Notes: generated by a model not told the origin, from the sequence alone. Shown: positions 24,172-31,838, counted from the stretch's first letter. The stretch is DNA of 32,098 nt from Verrucomicrobiota bacterium (GCA_016209525.1 JACQWK010000359.1:1-32098), one strand, 5' to 3'. Translations and numbers: made by a program.

Positions 24172-25551
24172 ATGTCATTCTTCGCCATTCGACAGTTGAA
24201 AAGATTCTGTGTAAAGAAAATCGCCCTCTGGTCACTGCTCGTTCTATCCGCCGGCGTCAACAGAGCCGATACCATGCGAGTGTATATCGCTCATCCGAAC
24301 GAGTGGCTGGGATCATGGTCACCTTGGACAGGCAATCCATATGGTAGTTCTGAGGCCGCACCATTTAACGGCGGAACGCAGATCTCTTTTGATCAGATCT
24401 TGAGTGCTGCGATCCTTCAGGGTCACTATGATCCAGTGATAATCCGCCTCTACGATGGGACCTACGAGACAAGTGGAATCACAGCGGTTTACCCCGACGC
24501 CTCCAGTTTCTCGCTTATAGGCAACGGGAAGTCGAAAACGTTTATTCGCCTCAAGAATAATGCGTCGTTTGGCGAAGCGGGTGGTGGAATGAAATTCAAG
24601 TCGGTAATTGACTTTGGTTCGAGAACTTTGAACGACTATTTCAATACGGACACGTTCAACGTGTCTGATCTGAGCATCGACTGCAACTGGCTCAATCAAG
24701 GAACGTATGCCACTCCCAATTGGACGTATGGCGCCAAACTCATGGGGATCATGGCCAAATGTCGATCCGGCGTTGTTGAGCGAGTCACGGTTTACGACTT
24801 TGGCGGCAACGAAGATTTGGTTTCCCCGATTGACACGAGTGGCACTGAAGTTTTCCCGCTCGGACTTCACACGAAAGACAGTAGCGCGAATTCGTTCGTG
24901 CGGATTTCTTTCTGTGATGTCTTTAATAATAACATAAATCCGCAGATTCCAAACCTCATGCGAGGCGCATATTGCACGGCGATCCACGTAGTTACCGGGA
25001 CCGGTAGGTCAACCTTTGGCGGACAGATTAGCAACTGCAACGTTTACAATCTGCAGCGGGATCCCAATTACTCGGCCGACGGTATTTTCCAGGGTCCCGG
25101 TGGCAGTATTGCCTACGGCACAGCGGGATCTGAAGGAGTAACTTTTGCACAGAACAATTGCTGGAATGTCAACTCCGTGTTCAATCTGGACACTGGACAC
25201 ATTAGAAGCATTTGGATCACAGGCAATGCTTATCTTGACGCCAATTACGGGATTAACTGTGGAGCTCAATGGTACGGGGTGGGTGCATTTAGCGACGTAC
25301 ACATCGTGAACAACAACTTTACCGTGAGAGGGCCTGTGGCGGGCCGAAACCAGTTTACATACACTTGGGCTGTCAGGCTTGGCGGCGGGAACTCGAATAC
25401 CTACATTTCCGGGAATTCTTACTATAACCCGTGGGGTTCGAGCGGCCCAATCTATGGTCAGGAGAAGATGGTGAGCGCCACCGGCTACGCGTACGATCAA
25501 GTCACTATTTATCATCAGTCCGGTTGGGAGCTCTGGTGGATGTCGAATTGA
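24172..25551 (+). CDS. Secreted hypothetical protein, beta-helix-like
   Basis: This 459-aa exported protein of unknown function has a signal peptide (about residues 8-30, KRFCVKKIALWSLLVLSAG). The mature part is rich in Asn, Gly, Ser and aromatics, with regularly spaced short strands such as 'SFSLIGNGKSKTFIRLKNN', 'FVRISFCDVFNNNIN', 'GVTFAQNNCWNVNSVFNLD', 'SIWITGNAYLDANYGIN' and 'VHIVNNNFTVRG'. This is the spacing of right-handed parallel beta-helices (pectate-lyase or phage-tailspike type). No catalytic motif is recognisable. The start is supported by AAAGGA about nine bases upstream. Its base composition is clearly lower in GC than its neighbours and it contains none of the local repeats, suggesting recent acquisition. 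Confidence 0.75.
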   Translation: MSFFAIRQLKRFCVKKIALWSLLVLSAGVNRADTMRVYIAHPNEWLGSWSPWTGNPYGSSEAAPFNGGTQISFDQILSAAILQGHYDPVIIRLYDGTYETSGITAVYPDASSFSLIGNGKSKTFIRLKNNASFGEAGGGMKFKSVIDFGSRTLNDYFNTDTFNVSDLSIDCNWLNQGTYATPNWTYGAKLMGIMAKCRSGVVERVTVYDFGGNEDLVSPIDTSGTEVFPLGLHTKDSSANSFVRISFCDVFNNNINPQIPNLMRGAYCTAIHVVTGTGRSTFGGQISNCNVYNLQRDPNYSADGIFQGPGGSIAYGTAGSEGVTFAQNNCWNVNSVFNLDTGHIRSIWITGNAYLDANYGINCGAQWYGVGAFSDVHIVNNNFTVRGPVAGRNQFTYTWAVRLGGGNSNTYISGNSYYNPWGSSGPIYGQEKMVSATGYAYDQVTIYHQSGWELWWMSN

Positions 25552-25729
25552 TCGGGGACGACGCACCGTGGCAGCCGCAATATGTTCAGGCGGGAACTTC
25601 GCCTTTGATTACGGCTCTGACCTTCGCGGTTCGGGAAGGTGTCAGTAGTTTCGTTAACTGCCGATGCTTTGGTGCCGAGTACGTGTAAACCGAGTTGTCT
25701 TTGACCGATCCCTTGACGGCAAAATCTCC
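25552..25729. other. Convergent intergenic spacer
   Basis: This short spacer lies between the beta-helix-like gene and the convergent lipoprotein gene. A chance open frame crosses it, but it has no family match and no ribosome-binding site. No clear terminator with a T-run is seen. Confidence 0.35.
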
Positions 25730-26485
25730 CTAGCGCAATGCCGAAGGAACCCGCACCGGCTGGAAGAGCGAGGCCACGTAGTTTCGCACAGGCTCTTGCA
25801 GGAGATCTTGCGGGGTGTCTCCGCCATCGGTGAACCACCGGCTCCGGCCCCGCAACGTCGCTGCGTGCAAGATTTCTCCGGAAGCTGCCTCCACGACTTC
25901 GATCCTGATCTCGATCCGGTCCCGGCGTCCGGAGAATTCCGTGGCGCGGTCTTCCCAGCGCAAGATCGACGGGTAAACAAAATAGGTGCACAGGTTGGCT
26001 CGCGCGGTCTCCAATCCTTCCGTGAAGCTCTCCGGCTTGCGCCCGACGTAAGCCCGTTTCACGTACGCGGCAAACGCGTCCCGGATGGCGACCGCTGTGA
26101 GTTGGCCAGAATTGAAAACGAACTCATTCTTGAAGCGAGCATCCGGGGGGATCGCGACGTACACGGTGGAGTCTGTGCGCAACTTCGGTTTTGCCGGAAC
26201 GCCGGTCGCGGGGATTTCTTGGAAGCTGTGCTGGCAGCCGGCCAAAACCAATAGCGCCGTCACGAGCCCGAGTATTCTTAGACCTCTCTTGCTCGAGGCA
26301 AGTTCTGAAGGTTGGGACGGCGCGCCTGCGCCGTCCCCGTCGCCTAGAGCGGCGGAACAAAGCGTGGCGATGCGGCTCGGACCGCGCCGTCGCTTCGGAA
26401 GTGTTCCGCGCCTGCACGGCACGGGGACGCCGCGGCGCGGCGTCCCTACCGTTTTTGGCGGGTGAGTTAAACAGGCTGAGCGCAT
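25730..26485 (-). CDS. DUF4823-like lipoprotein with repeat-derived N-terminus
   Basis: This 251-aa protein has as its recognisable core a lipoprotein signal (RGLRILGLVTALLVLAGC, with the lipobox Cys in LAGC) followed by 'DSTVYVAIPPDARF', 'AFAAYVKRAYVGRKPESF', 'LCTYFVYPSILRWEDRATEF' and 'GDTPQDLLQEPVRNYVASLF'. This is the pattern of DUF4823 lipoproteins, whose function is unknown. The ATG at 26485 has a strong ribosome-binding site (AAGGA six bases upstream), yet it precedes the signal peptide by about 75 codons, most of them encoded by a palindromic repeat (26310-26450). The repeat seems to have inserted in frame between start codon and signal. No good start codon exists closer to the signal (only a GTG within it), so export may be impaired. 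The gene follows the TPR gene in an operon. Confidence 0.7.
   Translation of the reverse strand: MRSACLTHPPKTVGTPRRGVPVPCRRGTLPKRRRGPSRIATLCSAALGDGDGAGAPSQPSELASSKRGLRILGLVTALLVLAGCQHSFQEIPATGVPAKPKLRTDSTVYVAIPPDARFKNEFVFNSGQLTAVAIRDAFAAYVKRAYVGRKPESFTEGLETARANLCTYFVYPSILRWEDRATEFSGRRDRIEIRIEVVEAASGEILHAATLRGRSRWFTDGGDTPQDLLQEPVRNYVASLFQPVRVPSALR
26310..26450. repeat. Palindromic element family G inside the lipoprotein gene
   Basis: The 141-bp element is bounded by ggttgggacggcgcgcctgc and gccgcggcgcggcgtcccta followed by cc, which pair imperfectly over about 33 bp. The inner arms include 'gtccccgtcgcc' and 'ggcacggggac'. Its length is a multiple of three and the host frame stays open throughout. 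No target duplication is evident. Confidence 0.7.
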
Positions 26486-26520
26486 GAAGGTTCCTTGGGC
26501 CGCGCAATCTTTCGCCGCAG

Positions 26521-27498
26521 TCACTTCGTCTCCAGAGTTTGCGCCGGCGGGGAGTTTGTAGTCTGTCCCTGGTTCTCCTTTTGGGTCAAGTTACGCAACA
26601 GACGATTCTTCAAATCGAGGTGAATCTGGTTAGTGACGCTTAAGAGATGCTTGCGCGCTGGCTCGAAAAGTCCGGAGTTGAGCTCCACCCGCGCCATGTG
26701 GAGATAAACTCCTTCGCGCTCGATGTCGTCGTGCGCCAGGTCCAGCGCTTGCTTCCAGGCGGCCAGCGCGTCGGCGGTCCTGAGCGGTTTGATGCCGTAA
26801 TAACTTTGGGCCAAGTCATGGGCGAGAATGAAGTTCGTGGGATCGAGCTTCAGCGCCTTGCGATAGAGTTCAAGCGCGCGGTCGAACACTTGCGGTTCGG
26901 TGATTTTGTAATATTCCATCGCGTCCCGCCGAAAGAGGTAAGTTGTGGTCGCGAGGTTCTGCAAATAAACTGGCTCCCGCGGATTCAGTTCGAGCGCTTT
27001 TTCGTAATAGGCAAAAGCTTTGTCCACCGGCCCTCGGTGGCCGTAGTGATTGGCCAGGTTGTTCCACGCCGCCGGGTTTTTCGGATCGAGTTCGCGGGCC
27101 TTCTCCCATTGAACCACGGCTTCATCTTCTTGGCCCGTGTCGTTGAGGAAACTGCCGTAGGCCAAGCGGGCGCGGGTGTGTTTGGGGTGGTGTTGGAGGA
27201 AGCCGTCGTAAGCCTTGCGGACAGATTCGAATCGTTGCTCGATGCGGGCGGCCAAGGCTGCCCGTGAGGTGCCGGCGCCGGCGGCTTCGAACGCCTGATG
27301 ATCGCGAATCCACTTATCGGCCTCCTCCTGAGCTGCGTCGTCTTTCTCCAACAGACTCAAGTACTCCTTTTCGACCGGGTCATTCGGATCCGGAATGTTC
27401 ACCCGAACGCCGGTGGTCTGAACCACCAAATTGCTGACGACCGCCGCTTGGTTCGTCGCGACCAATGCGCTCAAGAGACCGATCAATAGATTGCTCAC
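26521..27498 (-). CDS. TPR-repeat protein
   Basis: This 325-aa protein has an N-terminal hydrophobic segment (LLIGLLSALVATNQAAVVSN), probably a signal peptide. At least four tetratricopeptide repeats follow (about 110-275): 'LAYGSFLNDTGQEDEAVVQW', 'AWNNLANHYGHRGPVDKAFA', 'YYEKALELNPREPVYLQNLA' and 'ALELYRKALKLDPTNFILAH'. TPR proteins act as scaffolds; the partner is unknown. The start at 27498 is a GTG without a good ribosome-binding site, so the start is uncertain. The lipoprotein gene follows 35 bp downstream, suggesting a shared envelope-related role. Confidence 0.82.
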   Translation of the reverse strand: MSNLLIGLLSALVATNQAAVVSNLVVQTTGVRVNIPDPNDPVEKEYLSLLEKDDAAQEEADKWIRDHQAFEAAGAGTSRAALAARIEQRFESVRKAYDGFLQHHPKHTRARLAYGSFLNDTGQEDEAVVQWEKARELDPKNPAAWNNLANHYGHRGPVDKAFAYYEKALELNPREPVYLQNLATTTYLFRRDAMEYYKITEPQVFDRALELYRKALKLDPTNFILAHDLAQSYYGIKPLRTADALAAWKQALDLAHDDIEREGVYLHMARVELNSGLFEPARKHLLSVTNQIHLDLKNRLLRNLTQKENQGQTTNSPPAQTLETK

Positions 27499-27648
27499 GG
27501 GGGCGAACTTAGCACTCCGCCGCGAAAGAACAATTCCGATCCGAAATCCGAAACAAATCGGAAACGGAAATGTTCAAAAACTCGAACACGGTTCATGGAG
27601 TGCCTCCAAGCTCAACGGCCGCACATTGGGACCATGAGCCGTTCCACT

Positions 27649-27727
27649 GGTGGGGCGAGACTCCTGTCGAGCCCTGGAATCCTTGCCGGCAGGAGAGTTT
27701 GGGCTCGACCGGAGTCTCGCCCCACCG
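27649..27727. repeat. Palindromic element family C, copy 3
   Basis: ggtggggcgagactcctgtc followed by gagccc faces gggctcgaccggagtctcgc followed by cccacc. The centre is tggaatccttgccggcagga. The outer arms are almost identical to those at 19643-19721 while the centres differ, as expected if the arms are under pairing constraint. Confidence 0.78.
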
Positions 27728-27777
27728 GGAGGTATATGGAAAGCGACCACACTTCTCTGACCGCGCTTCGCGACCAT

Positions 27778-27868
27778 CGACCCACCCCCATACCCCTCCC
27801 AAGGAGGGGAGCCACGCGCCGTGTTGCCGACAAAAGTTCCCCTCCTGGGAGGGGTGCAGGAGTGGGCT
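27778..27868. repeat. Palindromic element family F, copy 2
   Basis: gacccacccccatacccctc followed by ccaaggaggggagc faces cccctcctgggaggggtgca followed by ggagtggg. It has the same plan as the element at 13127-13218. It lies just past the stop codon of the amidohydrolase gene and could act as a 3' end hairpin. Confidence 0.7.
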
Positions 27869-27891
27869 TGCTCTGTGAGAGAGGAGCGGGC

Positions 27892-29577
27892 TTACCGCCC
27901 GGCCTCAAACACCACTTCGCCGCCGATCACAGTCATCACGCAGCGTGTCTTGAGGATTTCGGCTTCCGGAATCTTCATGATGTCGGCCGAAAAGACCGTG
28001 AAATCGGCGAGCTTGCCGGGCTCGATGGATCCTCGCAGATTTTCCTCGAAGGCTGCATAGGCCGGCCAGATGGTGAACATCTTGAGCGCTTGCTCGCGCG
28101 TGACGGCTTGTTCGGGATGCCAGCCTTTGCCGGAGAATCCGCTCTGATCTTTGCGCGCCACCGCCGCGTAGAACTCGATCATCGGCTCGCCTCGTTCCAC
28201 TGGCGCGTCGGAACCGCCGGCGATAATCGAGCCCGCTTTGAGAAAGGACTGCCACGCATAGGCGCCTTCGAGCCGCTGAATTCCCAATCGGCTTGGCGCG
28301 AAGTGCAAATCGCCGATCGCATGCGAGGGCTGCATCGAGGGGATGACGCCCAGCTTGGCGAAACGCGGAATGTCGGAGGGATGCACGAGCTGCGCGTGCT
28401 CCACGCGCCAGCGGGGGTCTTTGACTTTCCTTTGATCCGGAGGCACCGCGCGGAACGCCTTTTCATAGAGGTCCAAGATCACGCGGTTGGCGCGATCTCC
28501 TATGGCGTGGGTTTCGATCTGGATGCCGTTTCGCAGCGCCTCGACGAACATCGGCATCAAGTCCGCTTCGCGGTGCATCAGCAGGCCGGCGGTATCGTGG
28601 TCGGCATACGGCTCAAGCAACGCGGCACCCTTCGATCCGAGCGCGCCATCGATGCTCACCTTGATGGTCCGCACCGTCAGGCTTTGGCCGAACGGGCCGA
28701 CGGTCGATCCCTCCCTAATCAGCTTTTGCGCGTCGCCGCCCGGCCCGCGAATGGCCTCGTAAATGCGCAGCTTGATGCGGCCTTGGGCGTAGAGCGCTCG
28801 CAACCGCTCGACTTCGGAGAGGGAGCTTCCGGCATTCTGAATTTGTGTCCAGCCCAGTTCGAGGCTGCGTTTGACGCCGAGGAGCAACGCTTGCTCGCGT
28901 TCAACTTCCGCCTGGGCAGGAAGATGCCCGCCGACCAACGCCTGCGCCCGATCCACAAGCATGCCAGTAGGTTCGCCGGTCGCTTTGTCCCTCATAATCT
29001 CGCCGCCCGGTGGATTGGAGATTTGTTTGTCGATCCCGGCAATTCTGAGCGCGGCGCTGTTGGCCACGGCGCCGTGACCGTCCGCGCGCGTGAGGAAGAC
29101 CGGATTGTCCGGCGAGATGGAATCCAGGTCCCAACGGGTTGGGAACACCGGCGGTTTCCAAAATGTCTCGATCCATCCACGGCCACTGACCCACTCGCCT
29201 GGCGTCGCCCGCGCGATTCGCTCTTTCACTTTGGCGAGGAATTCTTGCAGGCTGGTGATGCCCTCCAAATTGAGGGTCATCTCTCGGGCTCCGACACCGG
29301 CCAAGTGATAGTGCGAGTCGGTCAGGCCGGGCACCACGGTGCCGCCGCGCAGGTCGATCACCCGCGTGTTCGGGCCTTCGTGGGCTTGAGCGGCGGAATT
29401 GGATCCGACAAACACGATTTTTCCATCCTTGACCGCGATCGCCTCGGCGCGAGGTTGCCGCTCGTTGACCGTGTAGAGGTTCCCGTTTTTGAATAGGCTC
29501 TCCGCGGTCTGTGGTTGGCCAGAGATGGTCGGCGTCAGGAGCGCGGCCAGGATGGACGCAAGGGAAGTGTGCTGCAT
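27892..29577 (-). CDS. YtcJ-like metal-dependent amidohydrolase, probably exported
   Basis: This 561-aa amidohydrolase-3 family enzyme hydrolyses an unknown amide or related substrate. Metal-binding motifs are 'GLTDSHYHLAGVG', 'QIETHAIGDRAN', 'WRVEHAQLVHPSDIPRFA' and the catalytic Asp in 'AGGSDAPVE'. Other signatures are 'ESLFKNGNLYTVNERQPRAE', 'TRADGHGAVANSAAL' and the C-terminal 'GSIEPGKLADFTVFSADIM'. The N-terminal MQHTSLASILAALLTPTISG looks like a weak signal peptide. Length is normal for the family. No ribosome-binding site is obvious and the gene stands alone. Confidence 0.9.
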   Translation of the reverse strand: MQHTSLASILAALLTPTISGQPQTAESLFKNGNLYTVNERQPRAEAIAVKDGKIVFVGSNSAAQAHEGPNTRVIDLRGGTVVPGLTDSHYHLAGVGAREMTLNLEGITSLQEFLAKVKERIARATPGEWVSGRGWIETFWKPPVFPTRWDLDSISPDNPVFLTRADGHGAVANSAALRIAGIDKQISNPPGGEIMRDKATGEPTGMLVDRAQALVGGHLPAQAEVEREQALLLGVKRSLELGWTQIQNAGSSLSEVERLRALYAQGRIKLRIYEAIRGPGGDAQKLIREGSTVGPFGQSLTVRTIKVSIDGALGSKGAALLEPYADHDTAGLLMHREADLMPMFVEALRNGIQIETHAIGDRANRVILDLYEKAFRAVPPDQRKVKDPRWRVEHAQLVHPSDIPRFAKLGVIPSMQPSHAIGDLHFAPSRLGIQRLEGAYAWQSFLKAGSIIAGGSDAPVERGEPMIEFYAAVARKDQSGFSGKGWHPEQAVTREQALKMFTIWPAYAAFEENLRGSIEPGKLADFTVFSADIMKIPEAEILKTRCVMTVIGGEVVFEAGR

Positions 29578-29648
29578 AGGTCGCGAGAGTATCTGGTCAT
29601 TAACTCAGTAATCCAGTTTCCTTTCCACGAGCCGCCCAGCCTGTTGCC

Positions 29649-29687
29649 AATCCTCTCCCCATCCGATAGGGAGAGGATTGAGGTGAG
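29649..29687. repeat. ccctctccc-family hairpin
   Basis: aatcctctccccatccgata followed by gggagaggattgaggtgag forms a stem of about 12 bp between the amidohydrolase start and the end of the permease gene. It is a degenerate member of the same repeat family as at 270, 11870, 14940, 15025 and 31655. Confidence 0.55.
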
Positions 29688-29744
29688 TGGCTGTGCTTAA
29701 ACACCGTGAGTAAGCTCATGTAACAATCCATCGCAAAATGCTTC

Positions 29745-30857
29745 CTATCGGCTCCGATTGCGCGCGAAGGCGATCATCGCCATTGCCGGGCCGGCCAATG
29801 GAACCAGTAACATCGCGATCAGCACCAGGAGATTTCTGAGCCAGGGCGTATGCGGAAAGGCGATCAAGACCAGTCCGATCCATAGGCCGCTGTTGAAAAT
29901 CCAGAGGACGAAATAGAAATAGATCAATCGTGGCGAAAGCATCCGCAGTTCGTGCACACGAAGCCAAGCCCACGCGGCCAAGGCTATTTTCGCAACAACC
30001 GTCATGGCCGCGATCAGGGGCAGCCATGTCACACAGTTCCACCAATCGTAGAGGTGCAGAGGCTGTTCCGTCTGGTCGCTTCGCCAGAGCAGGAAGGCGA
30101 ACAGAGCCACGAAGCCGGCGGCGGTCAAGAGATTCAAGAGATAGTACCATCCCTTCCGGCCCGACAAGCCCACGGCCAATCCAAAGACCATCAGCCGCCA
30201 GGTGAGAAGCATCACCCCATACAGGGACAGCAAAACGAACAAACCTCGATCCGTCCGGGAAAAATTGAGTCTCAACTCCTCATACAGGGAATCCAACCCA
30301 TCAAAGTCTCCGGCATGGGCCAGCCAGATGAACGTCCCGAATAGGACCAAGCCCAAGAGTTTCAGGTAGCGCCGCTCCGGGAACGACCAGATAATCATTT
30401 GAAATTGAGCGAGACCGCTCACCAGATATAGGCAGGGCCAGGCGAGCGGCAGTGCCTTTCCCAAAGGCGCGAAAATCAACCAGCACCCTGCCAGGTAAAC
30501 CACGATCACTGCCACGGCGCCGTAAGCCATCGGAATCGCAACCAGCCAGTGGGTGGCGACCGGCAGATTGAACAGCCTGCGAGGAAAACTTCCGAACCCA
30601 CCCGTCCGCTGGCCTTCGGTGAAATGGAACACGCCAAACGTAACGACCAGCGCCAGAGCGAGCAAGGCATACCCGGCGGCCTCCGCCAGCTTGATAAATC
30701 GGCTCGTCGCAAGAATGAACCAGTTCATCGCGGCGGCGAACACCAGGACGGCCCATACGGCCGTGATACCCGTTCGGTATCGGCGCCAGATTTCCCATCC
30801 GAGGGCTAGTGTCGGGGAGCGCATGTCGAGAACGGGCTGCTTCCGAGTTGTCTTCAA
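29745..30857 (-). CDS. ABC transporter permease-like membrane protein
   Basis: This 370-aa integral membrane protein has about ten hydrophobic segments, for example 'ITAVWAVLVFAAAMNWFILA', 'ALLALALVVTFGVFHF', 'LVAIPMAYGAVAVIVVYLAG' and 'LLVLIAMLLVPLAGPAMAMI'. It opens with 'LALGWEIWRRYR', the amphipathic entry typical of ABC-2-type permeases of YtrA-regulated transporters. It follows a GntR/YtrA regulator and a broken ATPase gene on the same strand. The start is TTG at 30857, backed by GGGGAG eight bases upstream; the next ATG (30824) has no such site. Without the ATPase it may be non-functional unless another ATPase substitutes. Confidence 0.75.
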   Translation of the reverse strand: MKTTRKQPVLDMRSPTLALGWEIWRRYRTGITAVWAVLVFAAAMNWFILATSRFIKLAEAAGYALLALALVVTFGVFHFTEGQRTGGFGSFPRRLFNLPVATHWLVAIPMAYGAVAVIVVYLAGCWLIFAPLGKALPLAWPCLYLVSGLAQFQMIIWSFPERRYLKLLGLVLFGTFIWLAHAGDFDGLDSLYEELRLNFSRTDRGLFVLLSLYGVMLLTWRLMVFGLAVGLSGRKGWYYLLNLLTAAGFVALFAFLLWRSDQTEQPLHLYDWWNCVTWLPLIAAMTVVAKIALAAWAWLRVHELRMLSPRLIYFYFVLWIFNSGLWIGLVLIAFPHTPWLRNLLVLIAMLLVPLAGPAMAMIAFARNRSR

Positions 30858-30929
30858 AACGAGAACTCCCCGAACAAGTGCGCGCAGTGCGCCCTTGGAT
30901 CGGAGCGCCGGTCTCCGACCCGGCGCGAA
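30858..30929. repeat. Repeat-like scar between broken ATPase and permease
   Basis: This 72-nt stretch contains ggagcgccggtctccgaccc followed by ggcgc, a palindromic segment (gcgccgg...ccggcgc) of the same style as the other intergenic elements. It then carries the GGGGAG ribosome-binding site of the permease. It replaces the missing two-thirds of the ATPase gene. Confidence 0.55.
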
Positions 30930-31151
30930 TCAGTGCGGCTGGAGGATCGAGCCAGTTTCGGCATTCAGCAGGCCAAGCACGTGTTTGATCAGGGTTGTTT
31001 TGCCCGCTCCGTTTTCCCCGACCAAACCGAAGACACAGCCTCGGGGCACATGAAGCGTCACATCATTGAGCGCCTGCTTTGAACCAAACCGGCGCGAAAG
31101 GGCCGCGATACTGACGACCGCGTCCGCTGAGGAGGGAGACGGGAATTTCAT
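30930..31151 (-). pseudogene. Truncated ABC transporter ATP-binding subunit
   Basis: Only the first 73 codons of an ABC ATPase remain: 'VSIAALSRRFGSKQALNDVT' and Walker A in 'GLVGENGAGKTTLIKHVLGL', ending ...TGSILQPH and a stop. The Q-loop, ABC signature, Walker B and switch His are absent; a normal subunit has about 230-300 residues. Sequence after the break (30858-30929) contains the repeat-like palindrome 'ggagcgccggtctccgaccc', so a repeat insertion or repeat-mediated deletion has probably removed the rest. The start overlaps the regulator's stop by four bases (ATGA), showing that the operon was originally intact. Confidence 0.78.
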
Positions 31152-31537
31152 TTGGCGACAGCGAGCATTTTGGCATGACGGGCGCGAACGAGGTTGACCG
31201 TCTCTTCCAGTTCAACGCCCAATTGCCGGGCTTCGATGAGGAGGGCGTCGGCGCGGTCGGAAAGAATCTTGAGCCGTTGACTGCCTCTGACGGGAGGCGG
31301 CGCATCCGCGACGTAAGTTCCGGTGCCATGGCGTTTCATGAGGATGCCGGCGCGTTCGAGTTCCAGATAGGCTCGGGCCACGGTATTCGGGTTGACAACC
31401 AGTTGCTCAGCCAGCGCGCGAATGGGCAGTACTTCCTGTCCTGGTTCGAGCCGTCTCGAAGCGACCAGATACTTTACTTGGTTGACAATCTGGAGGTAGA
31501 TGGGAATTCCCTTTTTGGAATCGATCTGAAGTTGCAT
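31148..31537 (-). CDS. GntR-family regulator, YtrA subfamily
   Basis: This 129-aa repressor-type protein has an N-terminal winged helix (about 8-78): 'GIPIYLQIVNQVKYLVASRR', 'LPIRALAEQLVVNPNTVARA', 'YLELERAGILMKRHGTGTYV'. A short helical C-terminal tail of about 45 residues is diagnostic of the YtrA subgroup, which lacks a large ligand domain and dimerises through that tail. YtrA regulators control adjacent ABC transporter operons, matching the gene order here. A perfect 10-2-10 palindrome 11 bp upstream of the ATG is the likely autoregulatory operator. Confidence 0.9.
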   Translation of the reverse strand: MQLQIDSKKGIPIYLQIVNQVKYLVASRRLEPGQEVLPIRALAEQLVVNPNTVARAYLELERAGILMKRHGTGTYVADAPPPVRGSQRLKILSDRADALLIEARQLGVELEETVNLVRARHAKMLAVAK

Positions 31538-31547
31538 GCGCCGCCCA

Positions 31548-31578
31548 GTGTATTAATACATTAATACACATCTGTCAA
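31548..31578 (-). promoter_or_regulatory. Promoter and YtrA-type operator of the gntR operon
   Basis: gtgtattaat (31548-31557) and attaatacac (31560-31569) form a perfect 10-bp inverted repeat with a 2-bp spacer. On the minus strand TTGACA (31578-31573) is followed after 17 bp by TAATAC (31555-31550), giving a plausible promoter whose spacer and -10 box lie inside the palindrome. Transcription would start only a few bases before the ATG. Such palindromes are typical of YtrA-subfamily sites; binding is inferred. Confidence 0.68.
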
Positions 31579-31679
31579 CATCCGAGAGGTCAAACAGCCT
31601 CAGGGCTGACCTCGTGGAAATGGGCTGGCCTGCTCGTGCCTTTCGACGGCTCCTTTCCCCTCACCCCGGCCCACTCCCA

Positions 31680-31838
31680 CAGGGAGAGTATGTGTTTAGC
31701 CTTGGGTAGCGCAGCCGTCCCGGCTGCGGGTTTTGGCAGCGTCTCGCTGCCAGTCGTGGCGATTGTGGCGCCGAGACGGCGCCAGAACCCGCAGGCGTGG
31801 ACGCCCGCGCCACGTTCGCTAACACATACCAGGGAGAG
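31680..31838. mobile_element. Family E element nested in another repeat, with target duplication
   Basis: The 142-bp unit 31688-31829 begins gtatgtgtttagccttgggt and ends cgttcgctaacacatac, giving inverted ends gtatgtgtt. It contains 'gtagcgcagccgtcccggct' and 'gcgtggacgcccgcgccacg'. It is flanked by cagggaga (31680-31687 and 31830-31837; one further G could make it 9 bp). Removing it restores a continuous ccctcacccc...cagggagaggg hairpin unit, so it clearly jumped into that repeat. Confidence 0.78.

Larger units (their letters stand above)
27499..27891. other. Repeat-packed intergenic region
   Basis: The stretch contains an aaatccga/tcggaaac tandem motif (27532-27575, also at 2731-2772), a family C palindrome (27649-27727) and a family F palindrome (27778-27868). 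Open frames here are by-products of these repeats; no gene is supported. Confidence 0.6.

Noticed and set aside
25431..25688. 85-codon plus-strand frame overlapping the end of the beta-helix-like gene
   Set aside because: No ribosome-binding site and no recognisable family; most of it overlaps a better supported gene in another frame.
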